Part shown: positions 11,025 through 23,800 of the stretch, in pieces | How positions within the stretch are numbered: the stretch's first letter is position 1 | Layout of the letters: the number at the start of each line of letters is the position of its first letter | Assembly (NCBI GenBank): GCA_016858145.1 | Contig: JAEHOE010000013.1 | Coordinates: 558,001-622,000 of the forward strand | From: Edaphochlamys debaryana | Lineage: Eukaryota > Chlorophyta > Chlorophyceae > Chlamydomonadales | Reading direction: 5' to 3' | Length of the DNA: 64,000 bases | Position numbers and translations under genes: made by a program | The notes under the pieces: generated by a model | Told to the model about the DNA's origin: nothing | Databases searched by the model: none | What the model saw: only the letters and a program-made list of their open reading frames with translations

Positions 11025-11954
11025 ATGAGAGGCACCCAGGAAGGACCCAAGCCCCGCCGACACTTCCGGTTCACGCGCAAGGCAGTAGCGCACACAAAGC
11101 GCAGTCTGCCGAACCGGACGGAAGCGGGTTTTATGCCATGTACGGCACGTGTGCTATGTACGGCAAGGGTGGGGTGGGGGGTCGATTTTGGGGTGGTTCA
11201 GGAGCTTGACCTCAGGGAGAGTGCCACGCAGAGTGAAGGAGCGAGGGGCGGCCGACATGGCGGCATGCGGGTCATGGCGCACACCGGGCGGGGTCCACGG
11301 TGAGGACTAAGCGAGGACGCAGCATAAAGTTGCAGAAGCAAGCGGGGGGGAGCGAGGGGCGGCGCGGGGAAGCCCCCGGGGAACAGCGCCCGCATGTCGG
11401 AGGGGAGCGCGGGGATGCCGGTAGCGAGGCGGGCGGGGGGGCATGTGGCGACATGCGCTGAGCCGACCGGACCGCGCATTGCCGCTAATGAAATGAAGAG
11501 GAGCAAAGCATGTCGCCTTGGCTTGTCAGTTCTCAATCCTGCAAGTCCAAGGGCCCCTGGGACTTTGGGCGCGGTCTGAGCTGGATCGCCTGAGTCCGCA
11601 CTCCCCAATCCTCCCCTCTCAGTTAAGATAGCTGAAGGAAATCCTTAATGCTAGGCAGTTGCAGAAGGGCGATCCCCGCGACGTGGCGCATCCCCCCGCG
11701 ATGACGTCCAAGGTCCCACGCTCGCCTCGCCCTGAAGAGCGCGCTGCGCGCTGGGGCTAGTGCATTCACCAGCAACACGCTCGATGCGATACAGCAGCTA
11801 AAGCGAATTGTACAATAGCTGTCCGGCGCTTCAATAAGCAGTACCGAACGCCACCTAACTTTTCGCAGAGCCCGCGCCCGAGTCGCCCTCCACCCCCCGC
11901 GCGCAGCCAACACAAGTAGACTAGACAACAGCTTCAGCTTAGGCGGGTGCAACG

Positions 11955-14641
11955 ATGATGGACGTGCCAGCAGCGCGCGACCGAGACCAGCAGGGCCGCG
12001 AGCCCCGCGGAAAACGGCCTAGCGTGGGCCACGAAGTCGCCTGCCGGGGAGGACCGGTAATCGACGACGTCCTCGATACCAGCACCAGCGATGTGAGCAA
12101 AGCGCGCCGGCATGACTGTTGCGCGTGTCAGGCGCTCTCGGCATGCCAATCGCGCCGAGCCCGCTTTCGCTTTGCTGTCAATCTGCCCTCGCGCCGCTGC
12201 TTGTCACCTGCGGCTGATAGCTGCGCGCTGCTTATCCTCCCCCGCAGGAGACCGGGGACGTGTGCTGGGTCTGCCTGGACGGCGCCTCCCCCAGCCGCCC
12301 GCTCATCCGCCCCTGCAAGTGCCCGCGCTACTGCCACTCCGTCTGCATAGCGCGGTGGCAGCTGCAGAGCGCCGGCAGCAGGTGCGTGGGTGCTATCGGT
12401 TCGGGGGGCCGCCGAGCAGCAAGCGAGGTCCGCGTCATCCCGCGTCGACGGGGCTTGGGCGCGCTCTCTCCTTTGCTGCGCTACGAGCGCACGGCCGCCG
12501 CCGCCGCGGTCAGCGCCTGCGTGCGAAGAGCAGCCGAGGGGCGTTTGCGGCGAAGCGGGCCCCGCTGCTGCGCTCCAGCGCTCGAGCGTGCAGGTCGCCT
12601 AGCCTGACCTGCCTGGCCGCGCCTCCTGCCTCTGCGAACTGCCGCGCCAGCCCGCCACCACGCAATGCCTTCGGCGTGTGACCTACCCGCACTTCTGCAC
12701 CCGCACAAAGCCAGCGTCAGCAGCGCAGAGGCGGTCCCCCTTGTCCACCGCCTGCGCTTAGCCCATCCTCAGCCCCCGCCCCCTTCCACCGTCCCCCCTT
12801 ATTCCCCCTCTGCGCCACCCCTCCCTCAACCCCCGCCCGCCATGCTTCACTCCTTCCCCTCGACCTTGTCTCCTCTCCTCCCAGCCCGTCCAATCTACAT
12901 TTAACTTCCGCACCCCAACCCCCCACTCCATGTTGCCATTCCGACCCCCCACCCGGAACGACCCAACCCCCACCCGGCCCCCCAGGAAGGAGACCCACTG
13001 CGAGTTCTGCCAGTCCCGCCTGCCCGAGTGGCGCAACGCGCTCACGCCCTCGTGCGGCAGCCAGGCACCGGTGAGCGGGCAGCCGCGGAGCGGGGCGGCG
13101 GGGCCGAACAGGGATGGGGTAGGAGCCGTCGGTTGTAGGGCTGGGGTACACAGGGCCTGTGTTGGTTGGTGGCATTAGATACACGTGAAGGCCCTCTCCC
13201 GCAGTCCCGCGTAATCCGTCGGCACTCGTTTGGCCCCTTCAGCCCCCTACCCTGCACCCTCTACTCTTTGTCCCACCTCGCGGAAATCCCCTCCGCCCAT
13301 GCACTCCCCTGAACGAAATCCACATCGGCTTCGGCGGCCGCTCTTGCCCTGCTTGCACCCTTCCCCCCCCCCGTCCTCCTTCAAACCCGCCCCAATACCG
13401 CCATTCCCCCCCATTTCCCCGCCACCATGAACGGTTACGTAGCACGCCGTTACACACGCCTCGCCCCACTGCCCACCTCACCGGCCACACTTAATTTGCT
13501 TTTGGCGGCCGCCCGCCCCTTCCCATCCACCGTTCCTCCATGCTTCTTCAACCCACCCACCCACCCCACTTGCCCCTCCCCGTCTCTCCCCCGCCCCACC
13601 ACCCCACCCCACCCCGCAGGCCACCATGAACGTGTGCTTCGGCGGCCGCACGTTCTCGTTCGAGGTGCAGCCCGGCCCCGAGGGCTACCGCCGCTTCACG
13701 GCCGCCATCCGCGCCGCCTTCGCGCTCCCGGATGACAGCGAGCTCAACATCACCTTCACGTGCGACGAGCCGAACTCGGGTAGGGCCCAAGACCAAGCCC
13801 GGGGTGAGATGCCTCGAGCGCTGGCGGGGCGGGGGGGGGGGGCGGGGCGTGTGGATGGATGGGGCTGGGGCTGGGGTGGTTTGGGCGGGGCTGGGGCAGG
13901 CGAGGTGGGATCGGGGTGAGGGTAGGAGCGAGATGGGATATGGGCGGGTAAGGGGTAATGGGCAACGGGCGGAGATGTGTGCTGGGAGTGCATACTTGCA
14001 ACCGCTAGGATATTAGTGCAGGCGTTGGGCTGGCAGGAGGGGCGACTGGGGGAAGGGCGGCAGGAGGGTCAAGGGTTGCGGGGCCCACTTGCCCACGGCC
14101 CCAGCCGCCTTGCCGCTCCGCGCTCCTGCCTCTACGTCGCCCCTGCCTCTCCTCCCCCGCCTCTCCCCTTCGGCTTCGTCGCTCAGACACCGCCGCTCCC
14201 GCAGGGTCATTACTAACGCTCCAGGGGGCGGGCGCGTACGACGCTGCCGTGCACTGCGCCTCGGTCTCCGCGGCGCGCCGCATCAGCCACGGCCACTCGC
14301 CGGCGCAGGGGCCCATGTGGCCCGGCGGCGCGGGCAGCCCCGCCGGCGGCGGTGGCGGCGGCAGCGCCAGCTCCTCTCGGCGCAACAGCTCCGGCGGCGG
14401 CAGCACTGGCGGCGGCGTGGGCGCGGGCCCGGGTGCGGCCGCCAAGAGCCGCGTGCTGAGCGGCCTCGGCCGCCGCCTGCGAAACGCCGTCGCGGACCTG
14501 TTTGGCGCCAGTACGGGCCTCGGCGGCAGCGGCAGCGGCAGCGGCAGCGGGGCGGGGAGCGGCGGCGCGGCGGCGGCCACCACGGGCAGCGGCTCGAGGC
14601 CGGGCAGTCGGGGCGGCGCGCAGGAGGTGGCGAGCCGCTGA
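11955..14641 (+). CDS. RING-CH (RINGv) zinc-finger protein with a second conserved plant-type domain
   Basis: Five exons give a 317-residue protein: 11955-12092, 12248-12381, 12986-13070, 13620-13779, 14205-14641; all junctions keep phase. Residues about 47-100 form a C4HC3 RING variant: CWVC, then PCKCPRYCHSVCIARWQLQ, then CEFC in the next exon. RING-CH proteins are membrane-associated or soluble E3 ubiquitin ligases binding an E2. The CxC-to-His spacing is short (about 4 rather than 7 residues), as in a WQLQ-containing plant/algal subgroup. Exons 4-5 encode a second globular segment (FGGRTFSFEVQPGPEGYRRF ... LNITFTCDEPNSGSLLTLQG) that resembles a ubiquitin-like/PB1-like beta-grasp, my inference. 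The tail is Gly/Ser/Ala low complexity with one short basic helix (RVLSGLGRRLRNAVADLFG). No transmembrane helix is seen. The start at 11955 is the first ATG of the frame that splices correctly into the RING exon; a second ATG follows immediately. Confidence 0.83.
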
Positions 14642-16264
14642 GCAAAGCAAGCTTGCATGTGCTCCTTTCTCTAGCTGCGGTCCAGGCCTTCCCTGAGGTC
14701 TAACCTGGTGGATCAGCGGGGTCGACCGGTGGACGGGTCGTAGTGACACGGGCGAAATGAAGGATACTATGGCGGGGAGATGGATGCTGCGGCGATCGGC
14801 TGTTGCAGTAGCGGGTCCGGCGTGTGGGGACGGCAGCCAGGGCCAGTGGTGCCTTGGGCAGAGGCAAGGTGTGGCGGGGCGGTCTGGGCGGGGGGGTGAT
14901 GGAGGGCTTCGGCCGTTGAGTGAAGGCAGGGAGAAGGGGGTTGCGGATGCAAAATGGGCGGTTTTGCGCTTGACACTGCGCCTAGGTTGGGATCAGGGAT
15001 GCTTTGCTACGCATGTATCTGTACGCTTTTATGTGGTCCAACCCATTTGGACCGGACTTGATGACTTGACCTTTCCTGACCTGACCTATAGACGTCTCGT
15101 GTTGTCGTAATTGCTGGGGTTGCTTTGATGGAGACTGGAAATGCTCCCATTCATGTGCTATTCGCAGGATGGAAGGGCGTGTCGGAAAGGGGGTGTACGG
15201 CTGCGGTACGAGTACGCAGGATGACGGTACGGCCACCGATTGCTGTTGCGATGTGGACGAAGCTGGAAGGTGGGGATGCAGGGATCTGATGTGGGTTGTA
15301 AGTCCCCAGGCCACACAAGGTTCATTCGACCTGCCGCCCGCGCCCCGCCCAGCACAGTTGCTCCGTCCCTCAGTGCTGAGGGTCTTTCGTGGCAGTAGCA
15401 CATCACATAAGGTCCATGCAACCCCAGCGTTTCACATGGCTCACGTGCACCCGGACTCTCCGCCTGCGCCCGGTCGGGTGCTCTCCTTGCTCGCCCCCTG
15501 TGCACCGGCAACAAACTCCTCCACCAACAGCACCAACATAGCAATAAACCGCAAGCGCAACCCCAACGTACCGGTACCTGTCTCCCAACACTCCTGCGGC
15601 CTGCCCCACGCAGGCCCGCGGCCTGCACTCCACACCTCATCAACCCCTTTGTAAGCCCCTGCAAGCCGCAAGCCCCCATGTCAAACGCCAGATCCCGTCG
15701 GGGTGCAAGGGTGAACTCTACCACCGGCAGTACGCAACATCTGGCATCTCGCATCTGGCTTGTGCCCGCCACGGCCCGAGGTAGCACAAGCCCCCCCGCC
15801 TGCCACTTCTTCCTCGAGGCCTACTTGCTCCCGTGCACCCCTCCTACGGCTCCTCGCCGCTTTGTTCTCCGCTTGGACATCAGACTCTGGCAGCGCCGGG
15901 CATCATCAACCGGTGTCGCAACAGCCCGGCCCAGACTCCTGACGCCGCACTCGTGCCCCGGTCTTCCGCCCGCCCTTCAGCCAAAGCAGAGAGCACCCGA
16001 CGAGCTACGGGCCCGGCAGCCCAGCACCGCCTCCTCCAGCCCCGCCCTCCCTCCAGCGTCCAGCCCCTGGCCTCAGGGCCTCCTCCTGGTCTGCTCGACT
16101 TCCCGTCGGGACCAGTGGGCGCCTTCGCCTGCCGCTCTATCTGAAGTCGCTCCAACCTGCTGCGTGGCTCCCAAGGTAGCTAGAGCCCTGCACCGCCTCT
16201 GCCTCCGCCCCGACCCGCCTGAAGCGCGCAGGCGCCTGCTGCGGCCGTGCCTCCCGCCGTGGCC
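14642..16264. other. Intergenic region between convergent genes
   Basis: 3' flanks of the RING-CH gene (+) and the LRR gene (-). No exon chain or recognisable domain is seen on either strand. There are TACCGGTAC palindromes near 15570 and nothing else of note. Confidence 0.5.
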
Positions 16265-18634
16265 TCACACGGGCATGGTGACCCCGTGCGGCTCCGGCTG
16301 GGCCTTGAGGAAGGCCGTGAACCCCACCACCCACTCCAGGAGGGCGGCCGGCCCGTGGGCCGCCCGCGCCGTCAGCACCTCCTCCACGGCCTGCGTGGGG
16401 GTTGAGGGTGAGGGCGGGAGGGGAGAGGGAAATCAGGGGGAAAGGTGGGTGTGGAGTGGGAGGGGATGAACACGGGAGGGGGGCAGGATAGTTCTCGAGG
16501 GTTTGCACGTCAGCCACGGCACACATCGAGGCTTGCCGTGCTGAGACGCACCCCACGCCGGGTCCCACACCGCCTCTTCCCATCCCCACGCGGCACGCAC
16601 CTGGGACAGCGCCTGCGAGAGGGCCCGTGCGGGGTCGGTGCCCACAATGAGCTCCCCCAGTGAGACCAGCTGCAGCATGCCCATGTGCGCGGCGGCCGCG
16701 GCGGCGGCGGCGGCGGAGAGCGCCTCGAGCGCGCCGGGCGCGTCGCTGTTTGTGAGGAGCACCGCCGAGGCCGAGGGCAGCAGCCGCAGCGCACCCACAG
16801 CCTGGAAGTCGGCGGGCGAGCCCGCGGGCGCGTGGTGCCGGGCCGCCTCGTTCAGCCAGTCCATGACCCCGCCGGGCGCCTGGAGCAGGACCCTGACGCC
16901 GGGGCCCCGCACCAGCAGGTTACACGACAGCTGCGTAGAGGGGGGGGCCGCGATGGGTGTCCCCGCGTTGGCTGCCGCCAGGAGGTCCACCGCCCGCTGC
17001 AGCGCCTCCGCCGGCGGCGGCAGGGGCGGCGGCGGCGCCGCCGCCGCCGCCGTGGCGGCGGCGGCAGGCCCTTCGGCAGGCGACGCCGCCGCCACGGTGG
17101 AGGCGGAAGGGAGCGGGTCCGGCGGCGGCGCCGGGAAGCGCACGCTGGACCAGGTGCCGAAGCGGACGCTCCAGAGGACCTCCTGCGGCGGCCCGAACAG
17201 CGCCAGCGCCTGCGCCACGGGGGCCCAGGCGGGGCTGTCGTACAGGGCCAGGGTGCCCAGCTCCACCTTGTTGCAGCGGCCCAGCAGCGCCTGCAGCGGC
17301 GCCACCTCCTCCTGGGACAGCGGCTCCGCCAGGACCGCCACCTGGCCCAGCCGGATGCGCTCCAGCCGGAAATCCAGGGAGCGCGAGGGCAGGATGACGT
17401 GGCGGCAGGCGGCCGCCAGGTCGTCCATGTGGCCCTGGATGCACAGCTCCCGGAGGAGGCCGTCGCGGAAGCCCGCGTCCCAGCGGCAGCCGGACGAGGA
17501 GGCGTCGTGGAGGGCCATGCGGAACTCGGGCTTGCCGTCGGGCAGCGTGTCGAGCAGGTCGCGGAGCGTGGCGGGCTCGAAGCTGCTGGATTGGAAGCTC
17601 AGGTGCGTGAGCGAGGTCAGTTGCGCGATATGGGCGATGGCCTCGTGCGGCACGTCCATGGAGCTGCTCATGTAGACGGGCGAGAGCTTGAGGCGCTTGA
17701 GGCTGGGCGCGAGGGCGCCAATGCCCTGGAGCGCGTCGCAGCTGGTGAGGCGCAGGCCCTCGAGGTACGGCAGGGAGGCCGCCAGCTTGTCGTACATGAG
17801 GTGCCAGTTGTACGAGTAGACCGTGCCGATGGGGACGTCCAGGTTGAGGTCCGTGAGCGAGGGCAGGTACTGCGCAAGCGACGAGATCCCCAGCGGCGGC
17901 ACGGACATGTACAGGGATGGCCTGAGACCCCCGGTGACCATCTCGTCCGGCTCCCAACGAACCGCAAGCGACGTGATGCGGCGAAGGGTTTCCGGGGGCT
18001 GGAGCGCGAGCGGCAGCAGCATGAGGGACATGAGCTGCTCGCGAACGTCGGGCGACTCATCGTCCGACTCCATGTTGAAGTCGGGATTGAGCAGGAGCTC
18101 CAGGCACTTGACGCGCTCAAACCGCTCCAGCCGTGGAACCTACGGACAGTGTGAGTGATCAGCAGCTGGACCAGCACGAGGGTAGAGGAGGGCGAGGCGT
18201 CTGGCCGGGGCAGGCTGTGCTGGACGCACCTCTCCGGGGGTGCTGTGGAAGCTCACGGCCAACCTGAGCTTCCGGACCCCGCTGTCCAGGAAGGACCTCA
18301 CGGCACGACAAGCCAGCCGTGCGTCGCTGAGGTTGGTGTCGCGGCTCAGATTGCTGGGTCCCTGCCGAGGATGGCAAGGGGGGAAAGCGGGGGGGATGGG
18401 AGGGGAGGGGATGTGAACGACCGTTGGAAGAGGCCGAGAGGCCGTCGAGGTGTTGCCCGGTGAGCCCAACGCGAGCGAAGCATGATGCCGTGCGACTTTA
18501 GGCGGCCAGCACCCGCGGCTAGGCAAGATAGAAGCACGCACCGGCAGCATGGAGTCGACCATCTTGTCAGCGCCCTCGACGCCCAGCTGCCGCAGCACGG
18601 TCTCCAACGCCGTCGAGCCGCTCGAGCTTGCCAT
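16265..18634 (-). CDS. F-box-like / leucine-rich protein of unknown function
   Basis: Minus strand, four exons: 18542-18634, 18230-18361, 16601-18139, 16265-16390; phase is kept throughout, giving about 629 residues from ATG at 18634 to TGA at 16265. The N-terminus has a helical segment (TALETVLRQLGVEGADKMVDSML) and then LSDARLACRAVRSFLDSGVRKLRLAV, which has the look of an F-box C-half leading into leucine-rich strands. Leucine-rich segments follow (RRITSLAVRWEPDEM, PSLTDLNLDVPIG, YLEGLRLTSCDALQGI, APSLKRLKLSPVYM, LTSLTHLSFQSSSFEP). The C-terminal half is Ala/Pro-rich with poly-Ala tracts. Such proteins are often substrate receptors of SCF ubiquitin ligases, but the F-box call is weak here. 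The final exon (AVEEVLTARAAHGPAALLEWVVGFTAFLKAQ) is helical. No ligand or partner can be assigned. Confidence 0.75.
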
Positions 18635-20870
18635 CGTGCAGCTGATGCCGAGCTGGGCGTGCAAGCGCGCTGCACCGCTGAAAGGTCGCGCGACGCGTTT
18701 GCGAGACCAGTCCGCAGCTACAGTATCCAAGTGACTAGCAGATCTGTGAAGCAAAGTAAAGTGGGAGCAACCTGTAGAGACCGAGGCCCAGCCTGGAGAT
18801 GGACGTCGCACAGTCCAAGGGTCTCGCACGCTCGCGGCTCCCGCGCTTCTTTCCCTCTTTCCCCCTCGCTGCAAACGCAGGACCCCCTGCAGCCCCCATC
18901 GCCTCTGCCACTCTGGCTGGCTTGGTCCCCCCCTCCCCCTCCCCCTCCCCCTCCCCCGTCCCCTCCCCCGAGCCCCGACCCCCGTCCCCCTCGCCCTTCC
19001 CCCTCCCCCGTAGCCCCCTTCCGCCTTGGCCCTGCCCCCACGGCACTGCGTCCCGGTTGCCACGCGATTGCCACGATTGCCACGCGATAGTCGTCCTCTC
19101 TTTCCCGGGCTGCTTTCCCCTCTTCCCCTCGCTGCAGGCCGCTGCCCCCTGGAGCCGCTGCGGCCCATGCGAACACAGACACCCCTTCGTTGCCCCCATT
19201 GCCTCTGCCGCCCTGAGTAATGGGGTTAGGTGACCCGCACCCGGGCTCCAGCCGTCTTGTGTGCCGAGCCATGTGATACCCCCTCCCCCTCCCCCTTCCT
19301 CCCTACGTCCCCTTCAGAGTTCCCAAGAGGGCAAGAGCTCCCACTCCCATATGAGTCTGAGACACCGCAGCAGTAACTAGGGGTATAGGCCTGCACAGTG
19401 CGGGCTCGCTCACACAGCGCCAGAAGGGTCAAGCCAGCTCCGTGTGACAGCCGGCTGGGTTCCTGGGTACCGGCCAGCAGGGAGGGCCTGCTCGGCATAG
19501 AGGACATGGACTCGACCCAGGAGCACGCAGTGAGGCCCTGTCTCCATAGAGATGCGCAGCTCAGCTGTTGACAACCCAGAGGGCAGAGTGCTAGCTAGCA
19601 CTGTGATACCCCGACGGGGCGGAGATCAGACAAATCAAGCCCAGACCTTTAGCTTGCGCATTGTGCGCAAGCCACAGAATCAGACTGATCCAGCAACGAG
19701 AATTTGCTCAGCTTGTCAGCCTTCGCTTGCTTCCTTGTCCTGCCGGCCGCCGCCGGCCCTGCCGCCGGCGACCTCCACAGCGCCAAGAAATGTGGACGGC
19801 ATTCCTGCCGCAAACGACCCATTTGTGGTGTAGTTCCCTGACAGTCCAGCATGGCGGGGTGATGCAACGTCACTCTGACAGCTCCAGGCTGCCGCCGACG
19901 CTTCTTCTGGACCTGCTTACGGCGAATAGCCAGCTGCCCGCAGCTGGCAAAGTCAGGCAGCTGAGCCGGGCACAAGGCTAATGGACCTTGCACCTCTGTA
20001 CCCCCCCAAACCAAGCACTCTCCACTACGCAGCCCCAGGTCTTCCCCTCAGACCGCACAGCAGCCCTCTCGTATCAAGCTTCCAGCCCCGCATCCATGAC
20101 ACAAGGGATCACGCCACCACCCCACACATGCAAAAAGCCTACCGTAAGAGGATATCCAGACACGGGGTTGTGGATGGTGGATGGCGCTCACTGCCATGCT
20201 CATCTAGCTCATCACCCAGGCCCGCCGACATCCGACGACATCCTTAGTCCGAAAGCACAGCCCGCCCGTAGTAGAACACAGCCCGCCATGCACCCATGCC
20301 GCAGCTGGCTGCGCATCAGCGCCGGCTGATATACAACCGCCCAAGCCTGTTTCCCGGAGGTCCTGTCATCCTGAGACACAATGGGTCGGCGCCAGGCCCC
20401 CAAACAAATGCTGAACACATGTAGCGTCGGTGGCGCATCTGCGCACCATGACGGCCGCTTGGACATTATTGGATTGCCTGGAGGAATCTCCTGGATGCAT
20501 CGCTGCGTCGTTGGTGGTACCCTTATTGAGGGCTCAAGAGATGGGATGGCCGGCGCATCCGTTGTGAGGGTCTGGTACGATAATGCTACAGCAAAGAGAC
20601 TTCAAATGAGTTGCGAAGCGGCGTGCTGCTCCTTGCGTCCCCCTGCTGCCGCCCCTCCTGCCCCGCCTTGCCCCCGCTCATGCGTAGCTCGCAGGGGAGT
20701 GCATCGTATACCGGTTCGCTCTTTCTTCTTTAGTGATAGCTCGGTGCGCCACCTCCACCAGCCGGCTGCCGGCGCAGAAGATCAGAGCCGTCCCCCATGC
20801 TCCCGCCTTTCTCCCGTTCATGTGCTGCTCGGAGCCCCCGCCTCCGCCAGCCTGCTGTCCGCGCAGCTCG
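18635..20870. other. Intergenic region, no gene recognised
   Basis: Lies between two minus-strand genes: promoter side of the LRR gene and 3' flank of the CBS-DCC gene. It includes a CCCCCT-rich tract (18926-19015) and a run of CACGCGATTGCCACGATTGCCACGCGAT around 19057-19090. I found no exon chain. Confidence 0.5.
18926..19015. repeat. CCCCCT-type polypyrimidine microsatellite
   Basis: Short CCCCCT/CCCCGT units in near-perfect tandem upstream of the LRR gene; purine-poor on the plus strand. Confidence 0.7.
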
Positions 20871-23800
20871 TCAGATGCCGCCCGATGGCTGCGGGTTGAG
20901 TATCTGGTGGGAGTGCAGCGAGCGGCGGCTGCCGTCCTCCACCCGGATGGGCACCGGCACCATCAGGGGCTGGCCCTGCGGGGGAGGGACGGAAGGGGGC
21001 AGGGGCAGGGGCAGGCAGGTGCTCAGGCTGCGGAGCGCCCCCACTATCACCCGGAAGTTCCAGCCCCAAGTCACCGAAACCTTACCGGCTGACGCCAAGA
21101 GAAGACACACCTTCACCAGACCCCTCACCCAACCCCGCACACACTCTGCTCTACAGCCGATGACCCGTGGTCCAGGCAGGTCAAGTAGGGAACCCCTCTC
21201 ATCATCAGCGCGAGACCAGCTGCTCCAACACCCACCTTCCCTCCGTCCCTCCCTCCCCCCAACCCCGGGGCTGCTGACCTGCAGGGAGTCAGCCGAGAAG
21301 CCGGTGCGGGAGGGGCGCGGCGGGCCCAGGCCCAGGCCCAGGCCGCCCAGGCCCCGCGGCGGCTCGGGCATGCGCATGCCCCCCAGGATGTCCCTCCCGA
21401 ACACGGCCGTGTCGATGTGGGTGGCCTTGAGGATCTGGGATTGGAGTTGAAAAGGGGAGGGGGAGGGAGAGCGGAGGTGGGCAGGGGTGCAAGAGGTCAA
21501 ACGGGGGGGGAGGGCGTACGGGCACGCGGGCTAGCTCTGTCTGAGAGCCCTGCATGTGTGAGTGGCGTGGCGAGCCGCTCCTGGTCGCCTCCAGCCAGCC
21601 CCGGACGCCAGCGTACCTGCGCCCAGGCGCCGGAGATGTGGTGGCGGTTCTTGGAGATGAGCAGGTACGCCAGGCTGAGCAGCGGCAGCACGGTGGGCAG
21701 CGCGCCCAGGTTGGCGGCCCACTCGGCGTCCACTGCCGCCAGCAGCTTGATCACGGCGGTGACGCCCTTGAACACCTGGGGGCGGTGGGGTGGGTGGGGG
21801 TCATGGGGTTGGGGTGTCGAAAGCTGAGCGGGAGTGCGGGGTTGGGGGTGGGTAGGAAGAGGGAGCTGGAAGGGCGAGGAGCAGGGCCGGGTAGAGCGGG
21901 GAGGCATCGGGAAGGGCTTACGGTGTGGGGGGCCAACAAGGGGGTCAGGCACTGCGCAGCTAGGGCCGTGCGTGCGCAGCGCCTCCCGACGGCCCCACCT
22001 GGCCGTTTGCCGAGAGGATGTGGATGGTCTCCATGGCCGCCTTGTAGTTGATGCCCGCATGGTCGAGAGCGTTGAAACCCTGGGGGGGTGGGGGGGACGG
22101 GGAGGGCGGCAGAGAGCCAGGAAGAGAGTAAGGGCTGAATTGCCTGCTGCACTAGGGCTACCCTGGTCGGGGTTCGGGGGCCGGAGTCAGCGGTCTTAGC
22201 GGGCTCCGCCTAGAGATCCCGTTCCGACCTATCCACCGCACCACGCCGCACCGCACCGCACCGTGCACGCCCTCACGCACGCACGCACCTGGCTGATGTC
22301 CACGAAGGCCACCTTGCCCACGCCGTGGTCGAGCTTCTCCAGCATCGCCTGAAACGTACGGCACACCGCACAGTCGCCGTCGTACAGGTACTTGAACATC
22401 CTGCATGCACGGCAACCCCAGGCTTGCAGGTGAAGGGGCGAGAACCGCAGGGCGCGCCCCGGGGTGTCGGCACGCAGGAAGACCTTCACGCACGCTCTCT
22501 CGCACTCTCAGCACCCACCCCATCACCCTCTCTCGGACAGGACAGACGTGCGCTCAGACTGCACCGCTACGGTCCCCGTCCGCCTAGCCGCCTGCTCCCA
22601 GCCGACCGAATGGCCCGGCCCCCCGCGGCCCCCGCCCCCGCCCCACCACGCTGGGACGCACCACTGTGCTCCCGCGCTGGCCCCTGCCGCCCCTCCCATC
22701 ACGTCCCCCAGCAGCTGCCGGCCCACGGCCTCAGCGTTGACGGACTTGCCCACCTGCAGCCGGGGGAGCAGGGGAGGCGGCATGGAAGGCGAGATGACTG
22801 GATGAGGGCATATTGAAATAAAGGTCAACTTTGGAACCGGAAGCGTGCGGCTACGTCGTATGCATGTGCACACCAGCTCAGGCAGCACTCCGCTTTCCAC
22901 AGTTTCCAGAAGCAGGCGAGCACGCCACCCCTGCCGCACAGGCCCCCAGGCAGGTTCCCGGACGCTCTCCGCCCCGCGCTGCCCCTTCCCGTTCCGCGCG
23001 CCCCCCGCCGCCCCACCAGCTGCAGTACGTCCATGGCGTCATCGACGTTGTCCAGCATCGACATGTCCCATCCGGACCTACGCAACGGGGACGAGGGTGG
23101 GCGGGACGGGGTTGGAAGACATGGAGGAGCAAGAGCGATTGGGGGACGGCTGCAGGCGCACACGCGGTGAGGAAGACACGGCCGCTGCCCGACCCCCGTC
23201 ACATGCGTGCGCTCACTCCGCTCACTACACCCGCACTGGCAATGGGATTCGCAGTTTGAACCCGAACGTCTGCATCGGGAAATCCCCTCCCTCTGGCTTG
23301 GCACGCATTCGCGCTTACTTGGTGGGGTCGGCTGTGGAGCGAAGCGCCTCGGCGGGGGAGACCTGCGCGGTGTCCACGCTGCCCGTGGCGGGGTGGTGGT
23401 GGCCGGCGGTGGCGCGGCCCGACGCGGCGGCGGCGCCGTGCGCTTGCGTCTGGCCGTTGCCGTTGCCGTGGCTGCTGGCCGCGGCAGAGTGGTCAAAGGT
23501 GGCCGGAAAGGTGACCTCCTCGTCCTCCGCGATCAGCGCCCTGCGCCGGTCAAAGAAGCGTGAGACGGCGTGAGCAGGGTAACCAGGGGGCCGAAACGCG
23601 CGCAGCTGACCCCGAGCGCCCAACTGGACTGCGCTCATGCGCACCCCGGCTTTTACGTCGTTCCTCCCCGCCGCCAGCCCCCCTTCCTTGCCTTTGGACG
23701 GAGGTGCTGAAGTTGGAGCTGGGGTTAGAATCCCACGGCTTGCCGGTCGCAGAAGCGGAGGCGGCGGCCGCGGCGCTGACGCTGACGCCCACCGCCGCCA

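Larger units (their letters stand above)
9596..11954. other. Intergenic region with two repeat families
   Basis: No exon chain recognised. It contains the repeat pair 9781-9890/10089-10190, whose reverse strand keeps a related reading frame, and the first copy of a dispersed repeat (10731-11024). From about 11150 to 11950 I see only the presumed promoter side of the RING-CH gene. Confidence 0.5.

Noticed and set aside
12481..12708. Ala/Arg-rich open frames on both strands after the RING exon
   Set aside because: They lie within the RING-CH intron 12382-12985 and show only composition-driven openness.
14211..14224. TACTAAC followed by CTCCAG, a textbook branch point and acceptor in the RING-CH gene
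   Set aside because: Using it breaks the phase; starting the exon at 14205 instead reads SLLTLQGAGAYD in frame, so TACTAAC is coding here by coincidence.
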